From NCBI GenBank assembly GCA_033558025.1, contig JAUCEF010000014.1, positions 2,108,001 through 2,172,000 on the forward strand: 64,000 bases of DNA. The letters are read 5' to 3'. The position numbers and the translations under genes are program-made. Of the stretch, positions 21,179 through 31,899 are shown piece after piece (the stretch's first letter is position 1; each line of letters starts with the position of its first letter). The notes beneath the pieces are model-generated. The model made no database searches. It saw only the letters and a list, made by a program, of their open reading frames with translations, and was not told the DNA's origin. The DNA is from Phytophthora sp. 'mugwort' (lineage: Eukaryota; Oomycota; Peronosporomycetes; Peronosporales; Peronosporaceae).

Positions 21179-22102
21179 GTGGTGTGTGACATCGACGTTG
21201 GAAAGGCCACCCCAATCGCACAACGTGTGCGAAAGATCGCCCACCCGTTCCGCGAGAAGGTATCGGATCTGCTCAAGGGACTGCTGTCAGCCAAGATCAT
21301 ACGACACTCAACGTCTCCTTGGGCATCACCAATCGTGGTGATCATCAAGAAGAATGGTGTGGACATAAGGTTGTGTATTGATTACCGCCTGGTCAACGAT
21401 CTCACCAAGCGGATGGTTTACTCGATGCCCCTGATCAATGATCTGCTTAAGGATCTAGACAAGGTGCTGTAGTATTGCTCGCTGAATATGGCGAGTGGCT
21501 TCTGGGTTGTGTCTATGACGGATCGCGCTCGTGCTATCTCGGCATTCACCTCACCGTTTGGCCTGTTTGAGTGGAACCGCATGCCGTTAGGATTGAAGAA
21601 CGCCCCACAAATTTACCAGGGGCTGATCGACAACGCACTGTACGGCTTCTTGCGGATCCCACCAGCAGCGGATCGAGGATCCTCAATGGACATCTTCGAA
21701 GGAGGAGATCCGGGGGAAGTAGAGGAACCTCCCGTACTGGGGCGGCGGTCCTACATCGATGACATCCTTGTTACGGCCGAATCCTGGGATCATTTGTGCG
21801 AACGAGTGAAGCTCCTGCTCGCCGCCTCTGACAAGTGGAATATCTCGATCTGTGTCGCGAAGAGTTTCTGGGGACTGAAGAAGGTAGATCACCTCGGACA
21901 TCGTGTATCCGTCGAAGGCTTGGAGGCTCATCCAAAGGATCTCAGTGCGCTGGTCGATCTGCCATTCCCGAGATCTCTACGGTCTATGCAGTCGTTCTTG
22001 GGTAGTCTGAATTACTACGGACGCTTCATTGAAGACATGGCGGTGTATGCGCCGGCGTTGTACGAGCTGCGAGAAGGGGGATTTCACCGCGATGCGTGCT
22101 GA
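21179..22102 (+). pseudogene. Gypsy reverse transcriptase
   Basis: Clear RT motifs: SPWASPIVVIIKKNG and IRLCIDYRLVND (fingers/palm), FGLFEWNRMPLGLKNAP, the catalytic YIDDI near 21750, and HLGHRVSVEG and FLGSLNYYGRFI downstream. A TAG at 21470 splits the domain, and about 20 residues between the LKNAPQIYQ motif and YIDDI form a GATC-rich insert typical of this element. It would copy element RNA into DNA; here it is dead. Confidence 0.88.
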
Positions 22103-22109
22103 GAGCAGG

Positions 22110-22640
22110 ATCGCTGTCAATGAAGGAAAGATCGGCCGAGCGATCCTCGAAGGCGGGGACCCCCAATTCGATCAGGATCCGGAGGCGTCAGAACCGAAGG
22201 GGACCCGAGCTAGAGCAGCGTTCTCCACACTGAAGAACAAGATCGTGACGACCCCGATCCTCCGAAACTTCGATCCGGAGAAACAGCCTGTGCTGATCGT
22301 CTATGCCAACGAGTGGGCAGTGCCCGCCTTTCTGGTGCAGGATCACGACGGCACATACTTGCCCGTGATGTTCACGAGCCGCACGAGTTGAACTACGGCA
22401 TCGTGGAGAAGGAAGTGCTAGCGCTGCTGCGTATGCTGGATCTGAGTATTCGATGCTTGTCGGCAGATCAATCAAGATCCTGACGCGGTACTCGACGTTG
22501 GCTTGGCTTTTCCGGGCTGCAGGGCTCCAAAGGCCGCTCGGACAATGGGCCGTGCTGCTATCGCCCTGGACATTAGAGATCACTAAGTGCACGAAAGGCG
22601 AGGATGAGATCTTGGGATCGCTGGCTGCGTGTGTAACGCC
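22110..22640 (+). pseudogene. Gypsy RNase H domain
   Basis: The frame at 22200-22391 (AFSTLKNKIVTTPILRNFDP, then VYANEWAVPAFLVQDHDG) matches the RT-linked RNase H-like domain. It is followed after a frameshift by a continuation around a conserved KEVLALLR. Frame is broken before and after. Confidence 0.78.
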
Positions 22641-22689
22641 ATGATCGATGGTGGGTGAGGCGCTGGTAGCAATTGCACCGCCGAAAGAG

Positions 22690-22705
22690 CCCCCCCCCCC
22701 CCCCC
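22690..22705 (+). repeat. Poly-C tract (16 C)
   Basis: Lies in a proline-coding stretch between the RNase H remnants and the integrase of the Gypsy element. Confidence 0.95.
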
Positions 22706-23499
22706 GCCCCCGAGCAGTACAGACTCCGATCCCTACAGTGAAGCCCGACGAGGAACTCCTGGTCGCTAGTTTCGATGGATCCGCCCGAGTCAAACGTGTC
22801 GGAGGCGCCTTCAGCGCTATCGTGTAAAGGTTGTCCGGGTGGGCGGTGGTCAAGGCGGAGTCAGTATGGGCAGAAAATATGACGGTCAACGTGGCGGAAT
22901 ACGGTGGACTGCTGTTATGCTTTCATCTGCTAGAAGGACTGGGTCGAAGACGTTTGGTGATCCGACAAATGAATGGCGAGATCGACTGCAAAGTTCCCGC
23001 TTTGATGTTGTTGCGACAAAGACCTCTATAACGTCTGAGATCCTGGCCGGATCACGACCTGCTTTATGTCAAGCGAGCAGGGAACGCTGGCGCAGATAGT
23101 CTGGCGGGTGCGGCGTTTTACAGCGGGAGGCAGGTACAGATGTGACGGATGACCAGGCACGGAAGGATTTTGTGACGCAGAATCGGCTACCCGAGATCCT
23201 GACCACAGCTGCCGAGGGTACTACGCTTCGCAATGCAGCCATCGCGACTAGATCCCGCCGGAAGGTCACCAGCCTCAGTGTGTTGCACGAAGAGGCGGTC
23301 CGCCAGCTAAAAGTGAATCGGATCCGACGAGCTCAAGACGAAGAAAAGTGGATCATGAACCTCAAAAAGTACCTTCAAGGGGATGTGAAGGATCTGGAAG
23401 AAGACGAAGCTCGGGTGTGCAGCAACGTGGCTGCTGACTATGAGATGGACGAACCCAGGATCTACTCTACTCCTACCCGCCGTCTGCGAAGGCGGAGGA

Positions 23500-24484
23500 A
23501 AAGAGAGACGGGTTGCTTCGTCTGGTTATGCCCGAGACGATGCACCAGGATCTGTTGCATCATTAACACGTTAGTCTGGATGGCGGTCATCAGGGGATCA
23601 GCCGAACATATCAGCCGATCCGGGAACGCTTCTATTGGCGTGAACTCGTCAGCAGCGTAGAGTGGTTCGTAGGTGAATGCGTGGATTGCGAGACCGGCAA
23701 GGGGCGACCGACCATACACGTTGAGTCACCCGGCTATATCCAGGCCACCTACCCTTTCCAGGTCATAGCGATGGATCACATCCCCTCGCTGCTCATATCG
23801 TACAAGGGCCACACGGAACTCCTAATCTGGGTGGATCGGTTTACCGGTTACGTCATCGCCAAGGCGAGGGCGTCCCGGACAGCCCAAACGATCGCGGAAG
23901 CCTACGAGGAATGTGTGTTCCGACGCTTCGGTGTGAGCGAGGTGATCCGGCGTGACAGGGAACCTGGCTTCATGTCTGACTTCTTCAAGGCGTTCAATCG
24001 GATCCTGGGCCAGAGACAGCGAGCTACCATGGCTTATAGGCCTCAGGCGAACAGGACTGCGGAGCGCATGGTGCAGACGGTGACGAGATCCATCAAGATG
24101 TATATCGAGGACGAGAACCAGCGCGACTGGGACGAGTACGCAGAATGTCTGACGTTCGCTATCAGCACAGCACATGATCGGATCCAAGATGACACCCCGT
24201 TTTATCTTGCGCTCGGTTGGGATCTACGCACGACGCTGGAGGCAACTCTCCCTGGGCAGCACAAGACGCCGAGATTGGGATCCACGCCGATGGCGGTACC
24301 GGATCCAGCGCTATACCGGCAGGCGAGAGCGGACGTGAACGAGAAGCTGAAGAAGGCTATTACGGATCGGGCCGAACGCCACAACGACAGCGTGGATCCG
24401 CATCGGATCGAGGCCGGCACTCGAGTGTGGCTATATCTGGATCGAGTCAAGGAAGGATACGCGCGGAAGGTAGCGCATATGTAA
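23500..24484 (+). pseudogene. Gypsy integrase
   Basis: An N-terminal zinc-binding segment (ends CVDC near 23680) precedes a 267-residue open core. Catalytic triad: Asp in AMDHIP (codon 23774), Asp in IRRDREPGF (23954) and Glu in RTAERMVQ (24062), with 35 residues between the last two (DD35E). A TAA near 23565 and the stop at 24482 interrupt the protein. This is the best-preserved part of the element. Confidence 0.9.
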
Positions 24485-24737
24485 CATGGTCCCTTCCGAG
24501 TGTTGGAGATGGTGCAACCTCTCGCTGCTCGACTGGAGACAGCCGGCATAGATTACCACCTATTTCCGGTAGTGCATGTGTCTAAGTTGAAGCCTGTGAG
24601 AAAATTCCCGATCGACCAACGACACGCTTGGCGGTCGATGAGGCGGATCGTCTCGACTTCGACGAGGCGCTGTTACCTGAAGACAGCTGGGATCGAGAGC
24701 TAGAAGAAGGGGAGTCGAAGTCGAGAAGATCAGCGAC

Positions 24738-24974
24738 ATGAGGTCGGGCCGTCAAACACTCTATGGACGATCATTGCGCGAGTTCAAGGTACATTGGCGC
24801 GGCGACGACGAGCCTACTTGGGTCGACGAAGCGGATCTGAACCGTGAGGCGCTAATGCGTGAGTTCCTGTACGATCGGGCCAAGAAGAGTCGTTTCCAGG
24901 CGATGCAGTCGTACGAGGAAGCTTGGTGGAAGCCACGGCAGCAAGCTGGTTGCTGCAGGTGGTACTCAGGTTGA
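24738..24974 (+). pseudogene. Chromodomain-like tail of Gypsy integrase
   Basis: FKVHWRGDDEPTWVDEADL matches the core of chromodomains at the integrase C-terminus of chromoviruses, which read histone marks to direct insertion. Separated from the integrase by frameshifts. Confidence 0.7.
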
Positions 24975-25082
24975 TGGCTTGCGGGAAGGCTGCAGGTGTG
25001 AAGGAGGAGGATCCACGTTCATTATTTGGTGGCGGATGTGACGAAGTTGGTAGAAGCTCCGCGGGAAGGTCCTGAGAAGAAA

Positions 25083-25095
25083 GGGGGGGGGGGGG
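25083..25095 (+). repeat. Poly-G tract (13 G), possible polypurine tract
   Basis: GAAGAAA followed by G13, just after the chromodomain-like tail of the Gypsy element. It may derive from the polypurine tract before the 3' LTR. Confidence 0.6.
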
Positions 25096-25179
25096 TCCGT
25101 CTGGCGAGTTGGTCGCCACAGCGGATGAAGCGAGAGAGAGAGAAGATGCAGGGAGGCTGCATACCTAAAGATGGATAGG

Positions 25180-25404
25180 AGAGTGAGTGTACATGTAACC
25201 AGGAGACTCGGATCTGGTGATATAACTAAGCTCGCTAGAAGGATCTCGGATCCGAAGGATATTGGATCCGATGATGAACGAAAGACCTAAGAATGATCAA
25301 GACACGAATACGCAGGACGGATTAGCTGAAGCAAGATGAATATTGAATGGATTACTATATGCAAAACGGATTATTACTGCTACCAAATTATCGGCATACG
25401 ACAT
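25180..25404. other. Possible 3' LTR remnant of the Gypsy element
   Basis: GATC-rich sequence that ends where homology to the NDPK-like/EF-hand gene begins. No clear LTR boundaries. Confidence 0.3.
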
Positions 25405-25612
25405 CGGCTTCTGGAAACAAGGCTCAAGCTGAAACTGAAGCTCAAGCTCATGCAGTTGTAATTGCTATTGTTGGGGCTCAACCAAGACTGCGGTCATGGG
25501 GTTGGCCCAGCTACCGAGCTTTCTCTTTCCGAAACACCGACAGCACCCGACTTCAGCTGGTCGGCTTTCGTGTTTGGACTCTCGGGCCGCTAGACTATCG
25601 AACACGCCACAG
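25405..25612 (+). pseudogene. NDPK-like/EF-hand gene copy, 5' fragment
   Basis: Matches about codons 208-270 of the intact gene at 48027-49457 (AACAAGGCTCAAGC, then the FLFPKH and HPTSAGRL regions) with substitutions and small indels that destroy the frame. The rest of the homology resumes at 26484, so about 870 bp of other DNA splits the copy. Confidence 0.8.
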
Positions 25613-26483
25613 TTATATCTGCCAGTGCTTCCCACCCACAACACACGCTTTTTCCACTGGGACTCAGCGAATATGGGGGGCGAAGCTTCGACCTGAAGGC
25701 CTTGTCTCTGCCCTAGCACCGGGTTGGTAGGTGAGCCTGTGCGCCTTGACTCGCTGTTAGATTAACCGAGCTCTCCAACAACCCTAGCCACGAGCAAAGG
25801 CTAGGTTGCTATCGCACACTTCTTGTAACCTCGCTGGCCCTCAGAAGGAAGGGTTCTAGACTTTTCAGCCAGTAGCGAGGGGCTGGAGCAAGACTCCGGC
25901 AGGTTGTTGTTGGACGAAGGCTTTCCTTAATACTCCTGGGTCGGACGTACTCGTCCCTGGCACTCGGCTTCGCCACGCTTCTTCTTCATCTCTTAGTGCT
26001 GCCGGGTGGATGAACACGTGCTTCAACTAGCCACCGTGTCCATCGCAAGGCATAATCCTAGCGATCAAGCCGGACCAGACGCTGTGGACACTTACCGCAG
26101 CCGTACTTGACTCTAGTGCGATCGGGAGAAAAAGCTGTTCTGTTAGTTGCGCACGAAGGCTCTTGATCTGCTATTTTCTATGTTTCATACAAATATATGT
26201 GTGAACTTATCCGTTAAGTAACCACCGAGATCGCGGCGACTGCTCACCGAAGCCTCGGTATTTGGCTGTCCAAATATCATCCAGATACGACTAGTGTTCA
26301 TCATTTATTGCTGATGTCGTGTGGTGCACACTGTCCGTTGGGACACGTCATTGGTCTTATTTGACCAAACAGCGCCCGGTTGCACATTCAACCTTCACCC
26401 ACTCCAAATGGCCACGACAATCGAGTCTCCAATGGCGGCAACGAGGGCGGCCTCATTCTCAGGACATTCCCGACACCGCAAGA
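25613..26483. other. Insert splitting the gene copy, possibly a solo LTR
   Basis: Unrelated to the gene on either side. Contains no supported coding region. Size and position fit a solo LTR or other non-coding insertion. A short gene segment around GACGAACACTCCAGA is represented at both edges. Confidence 0.4.
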
Positions 26484-26935
26484 CGAGCAGGCCAGACTGC
26501 ACAGCGGCGAGAGGTCTGGATGTGGTCACAGATCGGGAGCTGTGTACTATATCGGCGCCTATGAAGCGTGAGGACATTCTGATGGTGTATGGCATGTGCT
26601 CACTTGCTCAAGAAGAGGATGAAGAAGGGGTGCGTCAGGTGGACCACCTGCTCAAGCACTTCCCGCAGTACACACCGCGCGACATTGAGGCGCTGTTCGC
26701 GCCGCTAGCACGCGACTCGGACGGCAACATGAGCTTCCACGACATGCAGCGAGTTGTGCTGAAGGAGCGACTGCGTCGTGTCCTATGTATGAAGGAGCGC
26801 GTGCATCCAGCACTGGTCGAACCTGTTCGCAACCGCTTTGCTCGCACATTGACTCGCCTCAGCGCGACAAAAGGCTCGGAACTTGTGAACGGAGCGCCGT
26901 CGAGCTTCTTCCGCAAGGACGTGGGAGCTATGGAC
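26484..26935 (+). pseudogene. NDPK-like/EF-hand gene copy, 3' fragment
   Basis: From RGLDVVTDREL to SSFFRKDVGA this reads nearly as the intact protein at residues 276-414, including the EF-hand-like loop DSDGNMSFHD, and stays open for about 140 codons. It then runs into a Gypsy fragment in the opposite orientation and lacks the last about 60 codons. The much better preservation than the 5' fragment is notable. Confidence 0.85.
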
Positions 26936-27360
26936 GTCGGTGTTGTTAATGATACCCTAGGCAGCACTACCAACTCTCCCTCGAAATCTTCGGCGTGTAG
27001 AACACCACCTTCGTGAAAGCAAATTTCGTAGTCTGGGTCAGCGTCAGGTCGTGTATTTTGTCTCATCAACGAAGGATCTTTCTGGTCCATATTCGGCGGT
27101 GAGAGCGGATCCGCGTCAGCCGTATGGGGGAATCCCCAGCGACGCCGTTCTCCTCGATCTCCATAGGATCCGCCCTCCTGCTCTTTTCGGGTACACCTTG
27201 CCGATCCGGCGTTCACACTTCCCATGGCCCATCTTGTCCGTGGCCAGAGGATGGAGTCTGGGCAAACATGGGGTCGAAAGAGCACGTGCGATTGGCTTCG
27301 CCTCAGCAACTCTAGGCGCTTCCCCGCGGACTTCATCAGCACGACGGTCGACTTGAGCTG
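26936..27360 (-). mobile_element. Gypsy fragment inserted at the end of the gene copy
   Basis: On the minus strand YEICFHEGGVLHAE, then ELVVLP, matches the reading of 20937-21010 in the large Gypsy element (VCYHNGGTLHAEE, then ELAVLP). It is therefore a piece of the protease-RT interval of the same family, inverted. Confidence 0.7.
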
Positions 27361-27750
27361 CTAGAGAGGGACCTGGATCTTGGCATTATGTCCCTGTCGC
27401 GTGGTCACATGTCGTGTTTGTCGCGATCTTCCTTTGTTCCCGTGGTCGTGTATCATGGGTCGGCCAGTAGGAAGTGCTGAGCAGCGTACCGATAAAGGCT
27501 GCGTCTCCTATGCCTGAGAGAGCCAAAGTCAGAAGCCCTGGTCCCTTGCCAAACCGCGGAAGGGGCTCGATATGAAGGGACCCCGGCTGCATACGACGAG
27601 TATGAGCAATAGGTAAGGCTGGGAGTACGCAGGTGTCGCTCCCGCCTGAGACACAGGCCACAGGTTGTCACGAAGGAGGTATATCGCCTCGGAACACGGT
27701 CCACCGACGTCCACAGGACATCCAGACGTCGAAAGGCCTCGTCCGCACCA

Positions 27751-29574
27751 TTAATCCCACGGTCCCCCGACCTTCAAGGGCCGAAAAGTCGTCACGGACC
27801 GGCCCAAGGATCCCAGATTCCCTTGCCTGGGCGACTGCACACCCACCCACACCGACTCAATCGCAATCTCCAGCGCAAGGACCCGACGATGGAGAGCGGG
27901 GTCTACAACGCCTCGAGGTGGAGCTGAAGGCGGCACACCAAGTATTGAGCCGGACCATAAGGGCGGTGCCTCATACTCGTACTCGTACGAGGGCACCGCA
28001 GCCTCTCGACCGTAATGGGGAGACCCACTACCACGACTAGCGCGCGCTCCAGGACCGACGCGTGCAATGGAGGCGGCAGCTCCGCGTGAAATGGAGTGGG
28101 TACTCCGAGGCTGAGTGCTCCTGGGAGCTAATTGAACGGCTCCAGGCGGATTGCCTGAAGGCTGTCGCGATCTGGGAACAGAATCAGCGACGTCTTGGTA
28201 AGTGTTTCGGGCTTTCTTGCCCGAACGGTGTGTGGTCGTAGAACCAAGCCCATGCCCGCGCTCATCATGAGCGCTAGAAGCAGGATGCTTCTGCAGCCCT
28301 TTGGAGGGCTGCCGTTTGCCTACCACATGGGCAAACTCAATGCGTAGATTATGGAGGTCGAGGATGTCCTTCAACGTGAGATCCCGCCGGATAACATTAA
28401 GTTGTCCTTGTGAGCAGCGCGTAGTCACCCATTGCTAGAGCACGGCATCGGCCGCTTGGAAAGAGTCATGTGTGGGGCATTACGGGTGGGTAGCCCCACA
28501 CAAATCGAAGGCCCGACCGGAGCTCTGGCTTCTTTCACACGCTCGTGAACGCTTTGAGAGGAATATGGTGCGATGCTAGGGCACACATCTAGCAGCACAG
28601 AAATGCTGTTGGAACAGGGGCCGCTTGGCCACCAGGTGGCGTTCATATGCGCCCTTAGAAGAGCGGCCGCCGTGGAGCACACGAGGCGGCTGGAGCTGAT
28701 CCAAGTAGGCATCAGCTCCATGGAACTCCTCAGGAGGGATGTACCCGGGAACATAAGTCGGTCCCCCATGGCGAGAAGCAGTATTCCTCTTCGCAGGCGA
28801 CTGGTTCGTCGGGACGGGCACTCCCTTTTGAAGAGAAGCCTGGTATTCCGACTGCTGCCCGTCGAGATTGTTAGAGATTTCTCGGTTCATCTGGCCCTCT
28901 TCCTTCTCCTCGGAAAAAGCGCTAAAGAGGCCCCTCTCAGTGTAACGGATGGTCCTCAACTCTTTACGGAGAGGAGTCCGGGAAGCAACCCGTCTCTTGC
29001 GGCTAATTTCCGAGACTATTGCTGCCTTCGCAGCCTTAACGCGGGCAGACGCCTCAGCGACCGTCAACTTCTTTATCAGAAGACGAGGTTCCTCTTCGTC
29101 CTCCTTGGGTGAGCCAGGTACTCCCCTGAGGTTTAGGCGTCTTAGGCTCGTCGCCATCGTCGTCATGCTGGCTGGACAGCGGTGTCCGCGATCCGAGCGA
29201 ATCGGACTGGCTAGGGTCACCATCAGACCCCTTGATATGCTGGTCCCGGAGGTCACTGTCGCCCAGGACCTGGGAGACGTGTCCGAGTCCTCCTCATAGT
29301 CCGCGAAGAAGGCAGGCTCCTCCGCAGGCAGCTCAGGCTCCTTGGGAGTCACTTTGGATGCCACTTTGGTAAATCCCTTAGAAGCAGAGTCTTTGCCAGA
29401 CGGCTTAGAGCTCTTAGCCTGCTGCTTGAAAGCAACAGACTTAGCAGGCGCTTTTGCACCGCTGCCAGACTGGACTTGGTCATGCTTGAAGCTGACGTGG
29501 AAGCCGAGAAGAAGAGAGCACGTGGAAGTGCTCGGGCGCAAAAGGAAATAGCCAGCTGCGGAAACTAACCGCAA
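27751..29574 (-). pseudogene. Gag-like protein of an LTR element
   Basis: Two minus-strand frames (28576-29574 and 27751-28428). The first is lysine-rich near its start (SGSGAKAPAKSVAFKQQ), then acidic, then rich in Arg/Lys. The second continues with a mixed charged segment and a Pro-rich end. The composition is Gag-like, but there is no zinc knuckle and I cannot name the family. The join between the two is broken. Confidence 0.45.
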
Positions 29575-29666
29575 CGAAGACGATGTCTTTCCACTTGGAG
29601 AGGGAAATACGGCGACTATTTTTCACTCGCCCTGGATCGTCGGTAAACCGAACCTAAGTGGGGGGA

Positions 29667-30036
29667 TGTAACGGGGTTACATGAAGAGTGCCAAGTCACT
29701 CTTCAGAATGTGTACCGAAGTGCCCTAAGTGATGTATCCAACATCACTATGACGTCACGGTAATGACGTCACGATGGGTGCCATACATATGGTACAAAGA
29801 CCTCAGAACCACCGAATAGGATAACATCTAGGGCACTTGATAGGTGACTTATAGTTAGTGTGTAGACGCATTAAAAGTGATTACCTATAAATATATTCAG
29901 TCTTATATCTACCAAATTTGGTAACAGTCCCCTCAGACCAGGGGGACCTGTGAACTGCCGTCCACTGAGAGTTTCTATACTCTCTGGAAGTAAGACCTTT
30001 TGTGCGCAAGGTGTTGTGTGCCCTGTCACAATCCAC
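29667..30036. repeat. Probable LTR, about 370 bp
   Basis: Begins TGTAACGGGG and ends CCCTGTCACA, so TG..CA with complementary outer bases. It contains TATA-like sequences near 29884, paired CRE palindromes at 29750-29771, and a GATGT..ACATC palindrome at 29731. The other LTR is not in the window. Confidence 0.55.
29750..29771. promoter_or_regulatory. Two CRE palindromes in the LTR
   Basis: TGACGTCA occurs at 29750-29757 and 29764-29771, 14 bp start to start. This is the classic bZIP (CREB/ATF-type) site. Two perfect copies in an LTR suggest an element enhancer. Confidence 0.6.
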
Positions 30037-31640
30037 CCCTCATAGTTCAATAAATATATGCTTACCTTGGAGCGCCCCCAATCCGGGATAGGCTGGCAAT
30101 GAAGGCACGATGAAGTCACACCTGAAACGCTTGTGGGGGTCCGGAACCAGGTGCACGGGGTTGCGTCTCCAACGCATACATCTTGCCGATGCACGCTTCC
30201 AATATGGCCAATCCGTCGTTTGGCTGAGGATAGTGAAAATTCTCCCCGACTTTCGCTCGTCGTCCTCGTTGAGCTGGCACTCCTTCTTTCGGTCGCACGC
30301 GACGATCATCCCCAGTCTTCACAGTCTTCATTGGAACACATTACACCGGAGCCCTACCAGCCACAGGAACTGTCGGAGCGACGAACTTCCGAGTTAGTTT
30401 CCGCAGGCTCTAGCACTCCTGCCTGCAAACGTTCCACGTCCGCACGTTCCACCTTCTCACGTGTGTTGGCACGCGCCATCAGATCGTTCTATCCTTCGTC
30501 CGCAACTTGGCTTGGCCGCGCAGCTGCCAACGGGTGCTCTTCCAAACGTCGCATGGTGTGGAAGTAACAGGCTAACACCACCACAATAGCATCCAAGTAG
30601 TGGCAACCTTCCCAGAACCCTATCCAGAAGTTCATTAGGGTGGTCGTTATCATCGCCCCCTTCCATCCTTGTCGTATGCCTTCACCAGCGTCGTACAGGA
30701 CGCTGGGCAGGTAGATCGCCGAGGTAATCGTTAACGGAACATATATATATATATATATAGGCCGAAAGCGAAATCACCCGTTCTGCCGGCAAGGTTCACC
30801 GAGGCTGTAGCGTAGCCCTTCGCGTAGCGGCACGACATTGTCCATGATAACTGTAACGCATCTGGTGCGAAGGCACATAAAGTGTGGTGGAACGCCGCCG
30901 ACCACTTGACGCACAGCCTTCCCATTATCCCAAAGTGCGACTCGTAATCCTTCGTAACGGCTATGGGTATCAGGAACAGCAATCCGACAGTGATCCAAGC
31001 ATACTCCGACGGTGACATGGACAGCGCACGCGGGATACGAGCCGCCTGTAAATAGCGTTCCACGCAAGTATCCCCGAAAAAGAACGCTGATCCCCGCAAT
31101 TTCCAGCGCCAGCCAGGAACCCAAATCACGTTCATACGCGGAGTAGTGCCGACCTATAGCAAGATCCCCGTAGTCGCCCAGCCAAGCGCAGGAATGTCCA
31201 GAGCCGCAACAAATCGAAACAGGTCGGTAGCGCCCGTTCTGGCGCCCGCCCAAACTTCGGCCATCTGCGGGCAGATCTTAGAAGAATATGAATTCATCCC
31301 TTTCGCTGCCGTGGGGCTAATCCATTCAATAACCAACCGTATTAGTCGAAAGCCATCGCTCCGTTCCTTTCGCAGAGAGTTCCGTTGTCCATCACCGTGG
31401 TCTCTGGTACGTCAGTTGGAGTTTCTCAGAGACCGAGAACGAGTCTTCTCCTCTTTTTATTCATCAATGTTCTGCGAGTCCCGTACTAGTATCAATAAGC
31501 CCATGACCCCCGACCGGCCGTCGCGGAACTCACGCGCTTTCGAGCGTTCCTTGACGAGATCTTGGTTCGAGAGGCGCGTGGCGTGGAGTCGATTGTGGGG
31601 CTCTAGCCTCTTCCCGCTCCCTCAATAAGCTCGACATGAC
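30037..31640. other. Unrecognised decayed region
   Basis: Minus-strand frames at 30040-30309, 30731-31253 and 31154-31336 suggest old coding sequence, one with a hydrophobic stretch (WITVGLLFLIPIAV), but none matches a family I can name. An AT microsatellite lies at 30741-30759. Confidence 0.4.
30741..30759. repeat. (AT)n microsatellite
   Basis: Nineteen bases of pure alternating AT. Confidence 0.9.
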
Positions 31641-31899
31641 AGCTTGGAGGTACGTCTCCGGATTGCTCGGCGGCTCTTGGTCTGGATCAGCTGAGGCTGT
31701 CCGAAGCTGCATCGACTCCTCTAAACGCTGCGACAAAAGGCTTACGTTCCAGGTCGTTGGGCAGTGTGAATGCAGCATCGCGACACCGGATGTTTCGAGT
31801 GACATCTGTTGAGGTTTCGACAAAAACGGTTGGATTCGGCTTCCGACGCGGCGGAGGCATACCGCGATGGCCGCGCGTGGAACTCCGGCGACTGAATGT
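31641..31899 (-). pseudogene. Short gag-like frames, unassigned
   Basis: Two overlapping minus-strand frames (31530-31823 and 31687-31929), rich in Gln, Glu and Arg, beside the Gypsy fragment. Probably retroelement, not assignable. Confidence 0.3.

Larger units (their letters stand above)
16400..25180 (+). mobile_element. Ty3/Gypsy retrotransposon, chromovirus type, degenerate
   Basis: In order: gag with zinc knuckle, retropepsin, reverse transcriptase, RNase H, integrase and chromodomain-like tail, which is the Ty3/Gypsy order. All domains are broken by stops or frameshifts. The element is strongly enriched in GATC (for example 8 in 20821-21120) and carries poly-G/poly-C tracts at 21092, 22690 and 25083. 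Related fragments lie at 26936-27360 and 31900-32740. Termini are approximate. Confidence 0.88.
27370..30036 (-). mobile_element. LTR retrotransposon fragment with one LTR
   Basis: Consists of a probable LTR (29667-30036) and minus-strand gag-like frames to its left. The gag-like frame starts 93 bp from the LTR edge, favouring minus orientation with a 5' LTR. A polypurine-like AGTGGGGGGA directly left of the LTR allows the opposite reading. No pol domain is present. Family not certain. Confidence 0.55.

Noticed and set aside
28573..29112. 179-codon plus-strand frame
   Set aside because: It overlaps the minus-strand gag-like frame, which has a far more protein-like composition.
30731..31253. 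Possible RNase H or membrane protein on the minus strand
   Set aside because: A YSAYERDLG segment looked like a Gypsy RNase H motif, but the residues around it do not fit and the hydrophobic stretch is in another frame.
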